Shown piece after piece: positions 1-6,526 of a stretch of DNA of 8,434 bases (position 1 is its first letter; the number at the start of each line of letters is the position of its first letter). The notes beneath the pieces were generated by a model. It was not told the origin of the DNA. It saw only the letters and a list, made by a program, of their open reading frames with translations, and ran no database searches. The translations under genes and the position numbers were made by a program. Source of the stretch: Geminicoccaceae bacterium (lineage in GTDB: Bacteria; Pseudomonadota; Alphaproteobacteria; Geminicoccales; Geminicoccaceae); NCBI GenBank assembly GCA_020446285.1, contig JAGREZ010000137.1, positions 1-8,434 of the forward strand, written 5' to 3'.

Positions 1-22
1 GACAGGCGACGCACGCAGCGGC

Positions 23-53
23 AAAAAGCGCGCCGCCTCAATGAGGTGCGGCG
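23..53 (-). terminator. Possible Rho-independent terminator, minus strand
   Basis: Read on the minus strand, a G/C-rich stem (about 53 to 31, arms CGCCG plus CCTC pairing with GAGG plus CGGCG, three-base loop, two-base bulge) is followed by CGC and then five T (27 to 23). That is the shape of an intrinsic terminator, though the bulge and short T-tract make it weak. No confident minus-strand gene lies to its right; the only candidate upstream transcript is the structured element at 52-137 or an uncalled small frame ending at 38. Confidence 0.3.
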
Positions 54-137
54 AAAAGGACTGCGAACTTCGTCGGCGTTCGGGCGCGCAGCGCTACTGC
101 GCTGGCCCTCTCGCCTCCTCGTTTCCAGTCCTTTTCG
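52..137. repeat. Long inverted repeat enclosing a second hairpin
   Basis: CGAAAAGGACTG at 52-63 is perfectly complementary to CAGTCCTTTTCG at 126-137. After one mismatch the pairing continues for four more positions (65-68 with 121-124, one of them a G-T wobble). Inside lies a second hairpin: GCGCAG at 86-91 pairs with CTGCGC at 97-102 around a five-base loop, extended by GGGC (82-85) with GCCC (105-108) across a two-base bulge. The fold can form from either strand; on the minus strand it leads directly into the terminator-like stem at 53-23, which would make a compact RNA of roughly 115 nt. It is not a tRNA, since no T-arm motif is present, and I do not match it to SRP RNA, 6S or tmRNA. Confidence 0.5.
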
Positions 138-369
138 TCCCGCATCGCGGCTATCGGCATTTCTTCAACACGCTGTTGATATCCCGTCACCGAAAAGGGT
201 GGACATTCCATCGCCTCGTTCTTGCCGAACATGCGCACGCTGCACCGTGAGTGCCGGACCTCGCCCAAACGGCTGGAGCATAACATTTTTTTGATGAAGG
301 AAGCAACAGCTGGATGATGGTTTCAGGGTGTTGCGGACGGCTGTCAAAGGTTGATGCGGGTGATTTAAA

Positions 370-389
370 TTCAACCATTAATTGTTGAA
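370..389. promoter_or_regulatory. Candidate operator: 6-bp inverted repeat upstream of the secretion operon
   Basis: TTCAAC, eight bases, then GTTGAA: a perfect dyad centred about 84 bases before the transporter start, in the most AT-rich part of the window. Its right arm overlaps the -35 element of the candidate promoter at 385-413, the position expected for a repressor site. Dyads of this size suit a dimeric winged-helix or helix-turn-helix regulator; which one is unknown. A 6-bp dyad can occur by chance, especially in AT-rich sequence. Confidence 0.35.
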
Positions 390-413
390 AATGATGATCA
401 ATTATCTTATTTA
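385..413 (+). promoter_or_regulatory. Candidate sigma-70 type promoter for the type I secretion operon
   Basis: TTGAAA at 385-390, a 17-base spacer and TATTTA at 408-413. The -35 is a good match to TTGACA and the -10 a fair match to TATAAT, in the expected place ahead of the ATG at 464, which would leave a leader of roughly 40-45 bases. It is a pattern match only; the AT-rich surroundings make chance matches likely. Confidence 0.35.
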
Positions 414-463
414 GTGAAATCTCGCTCTGTAAGGAACCGAGGCCCGATCTGGAGTGCATATCG

Positions 464-2614
464 ATGTCGACGCCGCAAGGTGAGGCTGCCGAACCCGTGC
501 GTCCCGCCGGCGATGATCCGCTGTTCGGGAGTTTTCTCGCCCTTTGTCACCAGATCGGCATCGACCGCGACGAGACGGTTGTGCGTGGTGCCATCGATAT
601 TCCGGCGGAAGGGTGCGATTCTCCGACGCTGAGGAGACTGGCGGATCATGCCGGGCTCCGTCTCCATCGCCACCCTGTCGATATCGCCGGCCTTCAGGGT
701 CGCGTTCCGCCCTATATTCTCGCATCGAAAGACGATGCCTGGCTGGTGCGTGGTCGAAAGGGCGCAAATCTTCTGATCGTCGACAGCCGTACCGGCGAGA
801 CTCATGAGGTCGAGCCCGGGGTCGCTGCGGAGGTGGCCGATCGTCTGTTCACCTTTTCCAGGGAAGGGCGGCAAGCGCGTGGTCGCGGGCTCTGGCAGCA
901 GACCGTCGCGCGCAAGCTCGGACCGGCGCTCGCAGAGATCATCATTGCCTCGGTGATCATCAATGTCATGGCGCTGGCGACACCGCTCTTCATGATGACC
1001 ATCTACAACAAGGTCATAAGCCACGGCTCCGTTCAGACCCTCGACGTGCTGGCCATCGGCATGGTTTCGCTGTTTGCCTTCGAGCTCCTGATGCGGGGCC
1101 TGCGCGGGCATGTCGTCGGGCACACCGGCGCAAAGCTCGATCTCGCCATTTCCAGCGAGGTGGTCAGACGCCTTCTCGGTCTGCCGCTCGGCGCCATCGA
1201 ACGCATGCCATCGGGCGTCATGATGGAGCGCCTCCGCCAGCTCGACCAGCTTCGCCAGTTTCTCACGGGCCATCTTCCGCTGCTTCTCGTGGATGTCGCC
1301 TTTGTCGGGCTCTTTCTGGCGGCAGTATTTTTCCTTTCGCCGGCACTCGGTCTGGTGACGGCCGCCGCCATGCCGTTTTTCGTCGTGATCTCGGCAGTCG
1401 CCTACAAGCGCCAGCGGGCACTGGCGCGGCAGAGCTTCCGCGCGGTTGCCGGCAAGTCGTCGCGCCTTGCCGAACTGGTTTCCCAGACGCTCACCGTCAA
1501 GGCTCTCGGCGTCGAGCGTGAAATGCAGCAGCGTTTCGACGAGAGCCAGGTGGAGTGCGCATGGACGGGCTTTCGTGCATCAACCCTCGCCAGTCTGGTG
1601 GCGAACTCGGCCCAGACGTTGCAGCATGTCACCAGTCTCGTCGTCGTCTATCTGGGTGCGCGGATGATCATCGACGGCGAGCTTTCCATAGGCGGACTCG
1701 TTGCCTGCACGATCCTGTCGGCCAAGGCGCTTGCGCCGATGCGGCAGATCTTCTTCGCATGGAACCAGCTGCAGCAGGTCCGCGAGGGCTTCCGCCGGAT
1801 CGATGAGCTTTTCACGGGGCATGACTGCACCGAGGAACCGCCAGTCGATGTGCCACTCCAGATCGCGGGTCATATCCGTCTGGAGAATGCAAGTTTCCGC
1901 TACGCTCCCGATCGTCCTTTCGCTATCCGTAATCTCGACCTGTCGGTCGCTCCGGGAACCATGCTCGGCGTCATCGGCGCACCCGGTTCGGGCAAAAGTA
2001 CACTTGCGCGCCTCGTCGCCGGGCTCGAACCAGCGACCGAGGGGCAGGTATTCCTCGACGATCACGATCTCGCACGCCTGCCGCCTGCGGCCTATCGGGG
2101 TCAGGTTGGCATGGTGCCGCAGGAAATCCAGCTGTTCTCCGGAACGATTGCCGAGAACATCGCCATGGCGTCGGACGATCGCAGTCTTGCGCGCATCATC
2201 GCCGCGGCCAAGTTCGTCGGCCTTCACGAGGTCGTGCAATCGCTGCCGCAGGGCTACGATACCGTACTCGGCGAACGCGGCAGCGGGCTTTCCATCGGCC
2301 AGCGCCAGCTGGTCGCGATTGCGCGCGCGATCGTCCGCAACCCCCGTCTGATCATCCTCGACGAGGCAACCAGCGCGCTCGATTCGTCCAGCGAGAAACG
2401 ACTCCTCGACAATCTTCAACGTTCGGGCCGGGGCCGGACCGTCGTGATCATCACTCATCGCCGTTCGGTCGCGGAACGCTGCGATCGCGTGATGCTGTTG
2501 CATCGTGGCAGGCTTGCGATCGCCGGTGCGCCGCGAGAGGTGCTCGACCTTGCGGACCGGTTTCATGCCGAGAGTGATGACGTCAAGGCGGACTGCAAGG
2601 CGGAACACGCGTGA
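464..2614 (+). CDS. Type I secretion ABC transporter (HlyB/LapB-like) with degenerate C39-like domain
   Basis: Inner-membrane ATP-driven exporter of a type I secretion system, expected to pass an unfolded C-terminally signalled protein (often RTX type) straight out of the cell with an HlyD adaptor and a TolC-like pore. The 716 residues match the family length. Residues about 18-135 resemble a C39-like domain; the catalytic Cys position appears to be Ser23 and no His sits at the usual place, so it should bind substrate rather than cut a leader (inferred). Residues about 152-450 are the six-helix membrane domain. The nucleotide-binding domain has Walker A at 505-512 (GAPGSGKS), a Q-loop in PQEIQLFSG, signature LSIGQ at 609-613 (variant of LSGGQ), Walker B ending Asp633-Glu634 and switch His665. 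GGAG at 451-454 supports the ATG. It overlaps the adaptor gene and so is co-translated with it. The exported protein is unknown. Confidence 0.93.
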   Translation: MSTPQGEAAEPVRPAGDDPLFGSFLALCHQIGIDRDETVVRGAIDIPAEGCDSPTLRRLADHAGLRLHRHPVDIAGLQGRVPPYILASKDDAWLVRGRKGANLLIVDSRTGETHEVEPGVAAEVADRLFTFSREGRQARGRGLWQQTVARKLGPALAEIIIASVIINVMALATPLFMMTIYNKVISHGSVQTLDVLAIGMVSLFAFELLMRGLRGHVVGHTGAKLDLAISSEVVRRLLGLPLGAIERMPSGVMMERLRQLDQLRQFLTGHLPLLLVDVAFVGLFLAAVFFLSPALGLVTAAAMPFFVVISAVAYKRQRALARQSFRAVAGKSSRLAELVSQTLTVKALGVEREMQQRFDESQVECAWTGFRASTLASLVANSAQTLQHVTSLVVVYLGARMIIDGELSIGGLVACTILSAKALAPMRQIFFAWNQLQQVREGFRRIDELFTGHDCTEEPPVDVPLQIAGHIRLENASFRYAPDRPFAIRNLDLSVAPGTMLGVIGAPGSGKSTLARLVAGLEPATEGQVFLDDHDLARLPPAAYRGQVGMVPQEIQLFSGTIAENIAMASDDRSLARIIAAAKFVGLHEVVQSLPQGYDTVLGERGSGLSIGQRQLVAIARAIVRNPRLIILDEATSALDSSSEKRLLDNLQRSGRGRTVVIITHRRSVAERCDRVMLLHRGRLAIAGAPREVLDLADRFHAESDDVKADCKAEHA

Positions 2615-3930
2615 TGGACGAACAGGACAGCCCCGTCGTGCCGGCATTCGCGAGGGCCAGTCTCGAACGGCGCACCTCGCCTGTCGCGAGCACGCTCATC
2701 TTCGGCATCGCGATGATCTTCGCCATCGGAATTGGCTGGATGGCCTGGGCGAAGGTCGAGGAGGTGATACGCGCCGAGGGCAAGGTCGAGCCCATGGGGC
2801 GGGTCAAGGTCATCAACCACGCCGAAGGCGGGCGGATCGCGCGCCTCTATGTCAGCGAGGGGGTGTTCGTTCATGCGGGTGATCCGCTCCTGGCATTCGC
2901 GCCGGAACTCGCGGTGAGCGAACGGCGCAGCGTGATTGCCGATCTGGAGCAGAAGGAAGCCGAGGTCGCGCGGTTCACCGCCGAGATTTCCGGTGCCGGG
3001 CTCGCGTTTCCAGCGGATCTCGCGGAGCGCCGACCCGAACTCTTCGAGCAGCAGAACGAACTGCTGCAGGCGCGGCGCGAGGCGCTGGCATCCGAACGTC
3101 GAACCCTGCTCGAAGCGATCCGGGCACGGCGTGACGGCGAACGTGAGGTGGCGGCCGACACCGAGAGGCTCTCGTCCGGGCTCGTTCTTCTGGAGCGGCA
3201 ACTCGAAGCCGTGCGCGAACTCGCCGAGCGGGGGCTCTATCCGAAACTCAAGGCGCTCGAGGTCGAACGACAGCTCGTCGAGACGAAGGGATTGCTCAAG
3301 CGGGCGGAAGCCACCCGTGGCAGCGCGGATGCCGCCATCGCGGAACAGAAGGCGAAACTGGAGAAGCTGGAGGCGGATCGAAAGAGCGAGCTTCGGGCGG
3401 GACTTGCCAGGGTGACGGCCGAGCGCGACCGGCTTCGCGAGCAGGCGGTCGCGCGTACCGCCATTGTCGAGGATCTGCAGGTCATGGCGCCCGTCGACGG
3501 GATCGTGCAGGAACTTGGACTGCTCGCAGAGGGGCAGTCTGTGGGTGCCAACGATCCGCTGATGAAGCTCGTTCCGGTCGAGGACAGGCTCGTGATCCGC
3601 GCCGATGTTGCCAATGAGGATATCAGCAGGATTCGGCAGGGGATGCCGGCGACGGTCAAGGTTCGCGCATACGATTTCGCCCGCTACGGAACCCTGGACG
3701 GCGCCGTCGGGCAGATCGCTGTCGATGCGCGTGTTCCGACGGAAGGCGCGGTTCCGGCCTATGGCGTGTCCGTTTTCACCGACGGCATCCATGTCGGCAG
3801 CGACGAGAGCCATGCCGTCCTGCCGGGAATGCTGGTCGATATCGAATTCCGCGTCGGCGAGCGCTCTATCCTTTCCTATTTCACCGAAGGCATCATCCGC
3901 TACCGGCAGAATGCCCTCAAGGAAGGCTGA
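2614..3930 (+). CDS. HlyD-family membrane fusion protein of type I secretion system
   Basis: Periplasmic adaptor that links the ABC transporter to an outer-membrane channel. The 438 residues show a short cytoplasmic N-terminus, one membrane helix (about 25-46), a first lipoyl/barrel-sandwich half (about 55-97), a long charged Glu/Arg/Leu-rich alpha-helical hairpin (about 100-285), the second lipoyl half beginning at VMAPVDGIVQ (290-299), and a C-terminal beta-barrel domain ending in the family-typical YFTEGIIRYRQNAL. This is the standard HlyD/LapC/PrtE order and length. The transporter stop TGA (2612-2614) shares its last base with this ATG; an in-frame GTG at 2611 would instead give a 4-base GTGA overlap. 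AAGG and CGGA at 2597-2604 could serve either start. The tight junction implies a 1:1 operon with the transporter. No TolC-like gene follows; the next gene is on the other strand 29 bases away. Confidence 0.93.
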   Translation: MDEQDSPVVPAFARASLERRTSPVASTLIFGIAMIFAIGIGWMAWAKVEEVIRAEGKVEPMGRVKVINHAEGGRIARLYVSEGVFVHAGDPLLAFAPELAVSERRSVIADLEQKEAEVARFTAEISGAGLAFPADLAERRPELFEQQNELLQARREALASERRTLLEAIRARRDGEREVAADTERLSSGLVLLERQLEAVRELAERGLYPKLKALEVERQLVETKGLLKRAEATRGSADAAIAEQKAKLEKLEADRKSELRAGLARVTAERDRLREQAVARTAIVEDLQVMAPVDGIVQELGLLAEGQSVGANDPLMKLVPVEDRLVIRADVANEDISRIRQGMPATVKVRAYDFARYGTLDGAVGQIAVDARVPTEGAVPAYGVSVFTDGIHVGSDESHAVLPGMLVDIEFRVGERSILSYFTEGIIRYRQNALKEG

Positions 3931-3954
3931 CAGGTGATACCCGGGGCAGGTTTC

Positions 3955-3967
3955 GCCGGTTACCGGC
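3955..3967. repeat. Small perfect hairpin between convergent genes
   Basis: GCCGG, TTA, CCGGC: a five-pair stem that covers the TAA stop of the minus-strand lipoprotein gene and lies 25 bases after the adaptor stop. It is placed where a bidirectional terminator would be useful, but there is no T-tract on either side, so it is not a convincing intrinsic terminator. Convergent transcription units here have only 29 bases between stops. Confidence 0.25.
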
Positions 3968-4364
3968 TCCAGTCGCGGGTCTTGCGGAACTCGCCGGTCA
4001 TTCCGGTCACAATCGTGTTCTCGTCGCGTTTTTCCACCGTGAACTCCCTGGAGGCGAAGCCGGTGCACCGGTCGAAGAGTCGCCAGGGACGGTCGTCGAT
4101 GTCGCCGAACTCGTCATCCCGGAAGTAGTAGCGCACCCTGATCGACATTTCGTCGTCATTGTCCTCGAGAATGTCCACCTGCGTGATTCCGCGCATCTCG
4201 GGCGCCCGGCAGGAGCCGTTCTTTTCGGTCGCATGGTCACGATAATAGGCCCGCACCTTGGTCTGAAGTCCGGGAATACCGGCCAGCTCGGGTCCCTCGT
4301 AGCCGCATCCCGAAAGAAGAATCAGCAGCAGCGCCGCGTGCAGCGGCTTCGATCCGGCGATCAT
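3960..4364 (-). CDS. Small predicted lipoprotein, unrecognised family
   Basis: 134 residues starting MIAGSKPLHAALLLILLSGCG: a type II signal peptide with lipobox LSGC and acylated Cys20. Gly follows the Cys rather than Asp, so the mature protein is expected to reach the outer membrane (inferred from the general sorting rule). The mature part is hydrophilic, with acidic clusters near residues 67-72 and 83-91, alternating hydrophobic/charged stretches such as MSIRVRYYF that suggest beta strands, and two further cysteines (52 and 100) that could form a disulfide in the periplasm. I do not recognise a domain. The ATG is supported by GAGGGAG just upstream; a longer in-frame extension runs into the kinase gene and is rejected because the signal peptide begins here. 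It lies 16 bases downstream of the histidine kinase gene on the same strand, so the two are probably co-transcribed and may act together at the envelope. Confidence 0.8.
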   Translation of the reverse strand: MIAGSKPLHAALLLILLSGCGYEGPELAGIPGLQTKVRAYYRDHATEKNGSCRAPEMRGITQVDILEDNDDEMSIRVRYYFRDDEFGDIDDRPWRLFDRCTGFASREFTVEKRDENTIVTGMTGEFRKTRDWSR

Positions 4365-4380
4365 CCTTTTTCTCCCTCGT

Positions 4381-5820
4381 TCAGGTATCACCTCCCGCAA
4401 CCCGTCTGACGGCTCGTGCAGGGAGGTGAATCTCGAAACGCGAACCTTCGGCACCCGTTGCAGCGAGGCGTACCTCGCCTCCGTGCCGGCGAACGATCTC
4501 ACGACTGTTGGCGAGGCCGAGCCCCGTGCCGTTCTCGATGTCACCCGAGGCGAACGGTTTGAACAGCTGGTCGAGGATGCGTGCGGGAACTCCGTCTCCC
4601 GTATCATCCACCGCAATCGTGACGCCGTTGCGGCGGCTGTCACTTCCGCCGCGGCCTTCGGGCGATACCGTTGCCGTGACCGCAAGCCGCCCGCCCGCGG
4701 GCATCGCACGGACCGCGTTTCGTACGATATTGGTCAGTACACGATGCATTCCATCCCGGTCGACTGCAAGGATCCAGGCGGGGTCGATGTCGATCATGAG
4801 ATCGAGGCCAGCCCGTGGAGCGGCGATGTCGGCAACCACCTCGTCCACGAGTCCGCGCAGGTTCACGGAAGTGATCTGCAGCGGTCGTGGCCGGTTGCGG
4901 GCATGATCGAGGGTTGCGTCGCAGAGCCGTATCGCCCGTTCCAGTGCCCCCACCAGACGTGGCGTGGCTTTGCGAACGGACGGGTCGTCGCTGCGTTCCA
5001 GCCGGTCGGAGACGAGCAGGGCGCTGGAAAGCGAATTGCGCAGGTCGTGGCTGATCCGGCTCACCGCCTCGCCGAGTGTCGCCAGCCGTGCCTTGCCGGC
5101 AAGCGCCTGTCGCAGATCGTTCTGCATCTGCAGCATTTCCCGCTCCAGAATACCGATTTCGTCCGGACGATTGCTCGCCGGTGTGGCAAGGCTCTCATCC
5201 TCGGGATGTTGGCGGAACGCCGTCAGCCGGCTCGCAACCTGCCCGAGCGGACGCACGATGAGATGTTGCAGACTGACGAAGAGCAGGGCCGCGACGACGG
5301 CTGAGAGAAGCAGGGAGGTCAGGAGGATCCGCTGCGAATAGGCGACCATCTCCGACCAGAGATGTGCGTCCGCAAGGACGATATCGATCTCCGCACCCGA
5401 CAGCATCGGTGCATCGTCGATGACCCGGATGAAGCGTTGGCCCCGGTAGTGGAGCGTCTCGAGCGTGTTCAGTGCGAGATCGAGCGGTGATGCCTTCCTC
5501 AGCCGGTAGGTCTTGTCGACCATCGGCAATTCGCCGAGCATCAGCCTCGGTTCGGGGTCGCGCACGGTGATGGCCACGGTGCCCGAATGGATGAGCAATT
5601 CGTCGGCGAGAGCGATGTCGATGCCGTCGTGGCTGGCGGCCGGGGCCAGCGTGGCGAGATGGGCGGCGGCGATCCGCTGTTCGAGATAGGTCTGCCAGAA
5701 ATGCACGATCGACGGCAGATAGATCAGGATTTCTCCGATCAGGACGCAGGCGACCGTGATGACGAGCAGGCGCGCCGACAGGCCGCGGCCGACGGGAGCG
5801 CGGCTGCCTTCAGCGTTCAC
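4381..5820 (-). CDS. Membrane sensor histidine kinase with HAMP domain
   Basis: Two-component sensor that autophosphorylates on His and would pass phosphate to a response regulator not present in this window. In 479 residues: a first membrane helix (about 16-36), a periplasmic sensor region of about 125 residues without a recognised fold, a second membrane helix (about 164-186), a HAMP linker (about 187-240), and a dimerisation domain with H-box SHDLRN, phospho-acceptor His258. The ATPase domain has an N-box (TNIVRNAV, Asn364/Asn368), G1 box DDTGDG (405-410), F-box FKPF (420-423) and G2 box GTGLGLA (431-437), so all catalytic motifs are intact. The start is GTG (5820-5818); an ATG at 5839 is in another frame. 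Its stop lies 16 bases before the lipoprotein gene, and it is divergent from rpmH, sharing a 128-base upstream region. The signal and partner regulator are unknown. Confidence 0.9.
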   Translation of the reverse strand: MNAEGSRAPVGRGLSARLLVITVACVLIGEILIYLPSIVHFWQTYLEQRIAAAHLATLAPAASHDGIDIALADELLIHSGTVAITVRDPEPRLMLGELPMVDKTYRLRKASPLDLALNTLETLHYRGQRFIRVIDDAPMLSGAEIDIVLADAHLWSEMVAYSQRILLTSLLLSAVVAALLFVSLQHLIVRPLGQVASRLTAFRQHPEDESLATPASNRPDEIGILEREMLQMQNDLRQALAGKARLATLGEAVSRISHDLRNSLSSALLVSDRLERSDDPSVRKATPRLVGALERAIRLCDATLDHARNRPRPLQITSVNLRGLVDEVVADIAAPRAGLDLMIDIDPAWILAVDRDGMHRVLTNIVRNAVRAMPAGGRLAVTATVSPEGRGGSDSRRNGVTIAVDDTGDGVPARILDQLFKPFASGDIENGTGLGLANSREIVRRHGGEVRLAATGAEGSRFEIHLPARAVRRVAGGDT

Positions 5821-5878
5821 GGACGCTTGTCGCGACCATCGAAAGCCACCGGATTCGTCCCGCCGGTTGCCGGGCCAT

Positions 5879-5907
5879 TTGACAGCAAGCTTCGGTCTCC
5901 ATATATC
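5879..5907 (+). promoter_or_regulatory. Sigma-70 type promoter of the rpmH operon
   Basis: TTGACA at 5879-5884 (perfect -35), a 17-base spacer, and TATATC at 5902-5907 (-10, four of six to consensus, with TATA intact). Transcription would start near 5914, leaving a leader of about 35 bases before the GTG of rpmH. This is the strongest promoter match in the window and fits a highly expressed ribosomal protein gene. It sits in the 128-base divergent space with the kinase gene; I found no comparable promoter on the opposite strand there. Confidence 0.75.
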
Positions 5908-5948
5908 GACGCAGGTTTTATCATTCCAGAACGATACGGGGTCGACCA

Positions 5949-6083
5949 GTGAAAAGGACCTATCAGCCGAGCCGGCTTGTTCGCAAGCGGCGGCACGGAT
6001 TTCGCTCGCGCATGTCCACTGTCGGTGGACGCAAGGTCATCAATGCCCGCCGGGCGCGTGGCCGCAAGAAACTTTCCGCCTGA
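5949..6083 (+). CDS. rpmH: 50S ribosomal protein L34
   Basis: A 44-residue, very basic protein with the L34 signature throughout: [18 protein letters not shown] at the N-terminus, then [19 protein letters not shown] and a KKLSA ending. L34 is a structural protein of the large ribosomal subunit that packs against 23S rRNA. Length and sequence are fully typical. The start is GTG; the preceding CGGGG at 5937-5941 is only a weak Shine-Dalgarno match with about 7 bases spacing. It is the first gene of the rpmH-rnpA-yidD-yidC operon, preceded by a strong promoter. Its stop TGA lies within CTGA, where the rnpA frame has a possible CTG start. Confidence 0.97.
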   Translation: MKRTYQPSRLVRKRRHGFRSRMSTVGGRKVINARRARGRKKLSA

Positions 6084-6526
6084 ATTGCGGTGAGCATCAG
6101 GACAAGTCGCTCGCTCCTGTCCGACTCGTCCGGCTGCGCAAGCGTCCGGAATTTCTCCGTGCGGCGCGTGGTCGCAAGTTCGTCGGCAAGCCTCTCGTCC
6201 TGCAATGTGTGGAGCGGCGCGGTCCGGCCGGGCAGGGCAGGGCAGGGGGTGTCCCCGGCGATGAGATCGGTGTCGGTTTCACCGCGACCAGACGCCTTGG
6301 CAATGCCGTCGCGCGCAACCGGGCGAAGCGGCGCATGCGCGAGGCGGCACGTCTCGTCATGCCACGTCTCGTCATGCGATGCCTTGCCGCGCGTGGAACC
6401 GACTTTGTGCTGATCGCGCGAGGGCCGATCCTGTCATGCCCCTTCGACCAGATCACACACACGCTGGAAACTGGCCTGCGAAAGCTGTGCTGCTGCAGGG
6501 GCGGTCCCCTTTCGTCTGGCCGTTGA
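6080..6526 (+). CDS. rnpA: Ribonuclease P protein component
   Basis: Protein subunit of RNase P, which binds the catalytic RNA and helps remove the 5' leader from pre-tRNAs. The frame shows the family core: [16 protein letters not shown] near the N-terminus, [28 protein letters not shown] containing the RNR motif (79-81 with this numbering), and TDFVLIARG near the C-terminus. The start is uncertain: from 5756 to the conserved core the frame has no ATG, GTG or TTG, except at 5756 itself, far upstream inside the divergent kinase gene. I place it at CTG 6080, which overlaps the rpmH stop as CTGA and gives 148 residues; CTG 6134 would give 130. A GTG at 6090 is in a different frame. The gene carries a GGGCA repeat and a 15-base tandem duplication that adds five residues between AAR and GTDF. 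Its stop overlaps the TTG of yidD. Confidence 0.85.
   Translation: MNCGEHQDKSLAPVRLVRLRKRPEFLRAARGRKFVGKPLVLQCVERRGPAGQGRAGGVPGDEIGVGFTATRRLGNAVARNRAKRRMREAARLVMPRLVMRCLAARGTDFVLIARGPILSCPFDQITHTLETGLRKLCCCRGGPLSSGR
6230..6244 (+). repeat. GGGCA pentamer repeat inside rnpA
   Basis: Three perfect GGGCA units followed by a further run of G (6245-6249), encoding a Gly/Ala/Gln/Arg-rich loop ([10 protein letters not shown]) between two conserved strands of the RNase P protein. The unit is not a multiple of three, so a slip by one unit would shift the frame of an essential gene; as sequenced the frame is intact on both sides. Confidence 0.8.
6348..6377 (+). repeat. Perfect 15-base tandem duplication inside rnpA
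   Basis: CACGTCTCGTCATGC occurs twice head to tail at 6348-6362 and 6363-6377, with no mismatch. It is in frame and gives the repeated pattern RLVMPRLVM directly after the conserved helix KRRMREAA. The duplication lengthens the linker before TDFVLIAR by five residues compared with the spacing I expect for this family. Two identical copies suggest a recent event, or an assembly artefact. Confidence 0.85.

Larger units (their letters stand above)
1..463. other. Gene-free left flank and upstream region of the secretion operon
   Basis: No reading frame here looks like a gene of this organism: the frame open from base 1 to 294 (+) is rich in Arg, Ser and Pro, has weak third-position G/C bias and matches nothing I recognise. 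A minus-strand frame ending at 38 (57 to 82 codons depending on the start) has a more balanced composition and stops just before a T-tract, but also has only modest codon bias, so I do not call it. The left part (23-137) contains nested inverted repeats. A run of seven T lies at 286-292 after a weak imperfect stem (about 259-277). Bases 361-420 are distinctly AT-rich and hold the inverted repeat and candidate promoter listed separately. Confidence 0.6.

Noticed and set aside
58..131. tRNA-like 74-base fold with complementary ends
   Set aside because: Neither strand has a GTTCRANNC T-arm or a plausible anticodon arm, and the inner stem pattern is a simple nested hairpin, not a cloverleaf.
38..286. 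Minus-strand small frame ending just before a T-tract
   Set aside because: Weak codon bias, no good ribosome binding site and no recognisable family; the stop falls inside the hairpin. Kept only as an alternative reading of the structured element.
2288..2302. LSIGQ instead of LSGGQ in the ABC signature
   Set aside because: Variation at the third residue occurs in functional ABC exporters (for example LSVGQ types), and all other ATPase motifs are intact.
407..2647. Minus-strand open frames at 407-1273 and 1580-2647 opposite the ABC transporter
   Set aside because: Both mirror the strong codon bias of the transporter gene, which has full Walker, signature and switch motifs; no family features in the antisense translations.
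2563..4068. Long minus-strand open frame (501 codons) across the adaptor gene
   Set aside because: It is the antisense shadow of the HlyD gene; its translation is rich in Arg, His, Leu and Gly with no domain, and it also overlaps the lipoprotein gene end.
4426..5304. Plus-strand open frame (292 codons) opposite the histidine kinase
   Set aside because: Shadow of the kinase, whose H, N, G1, F and G2 boxes are all in order on the minus strand.
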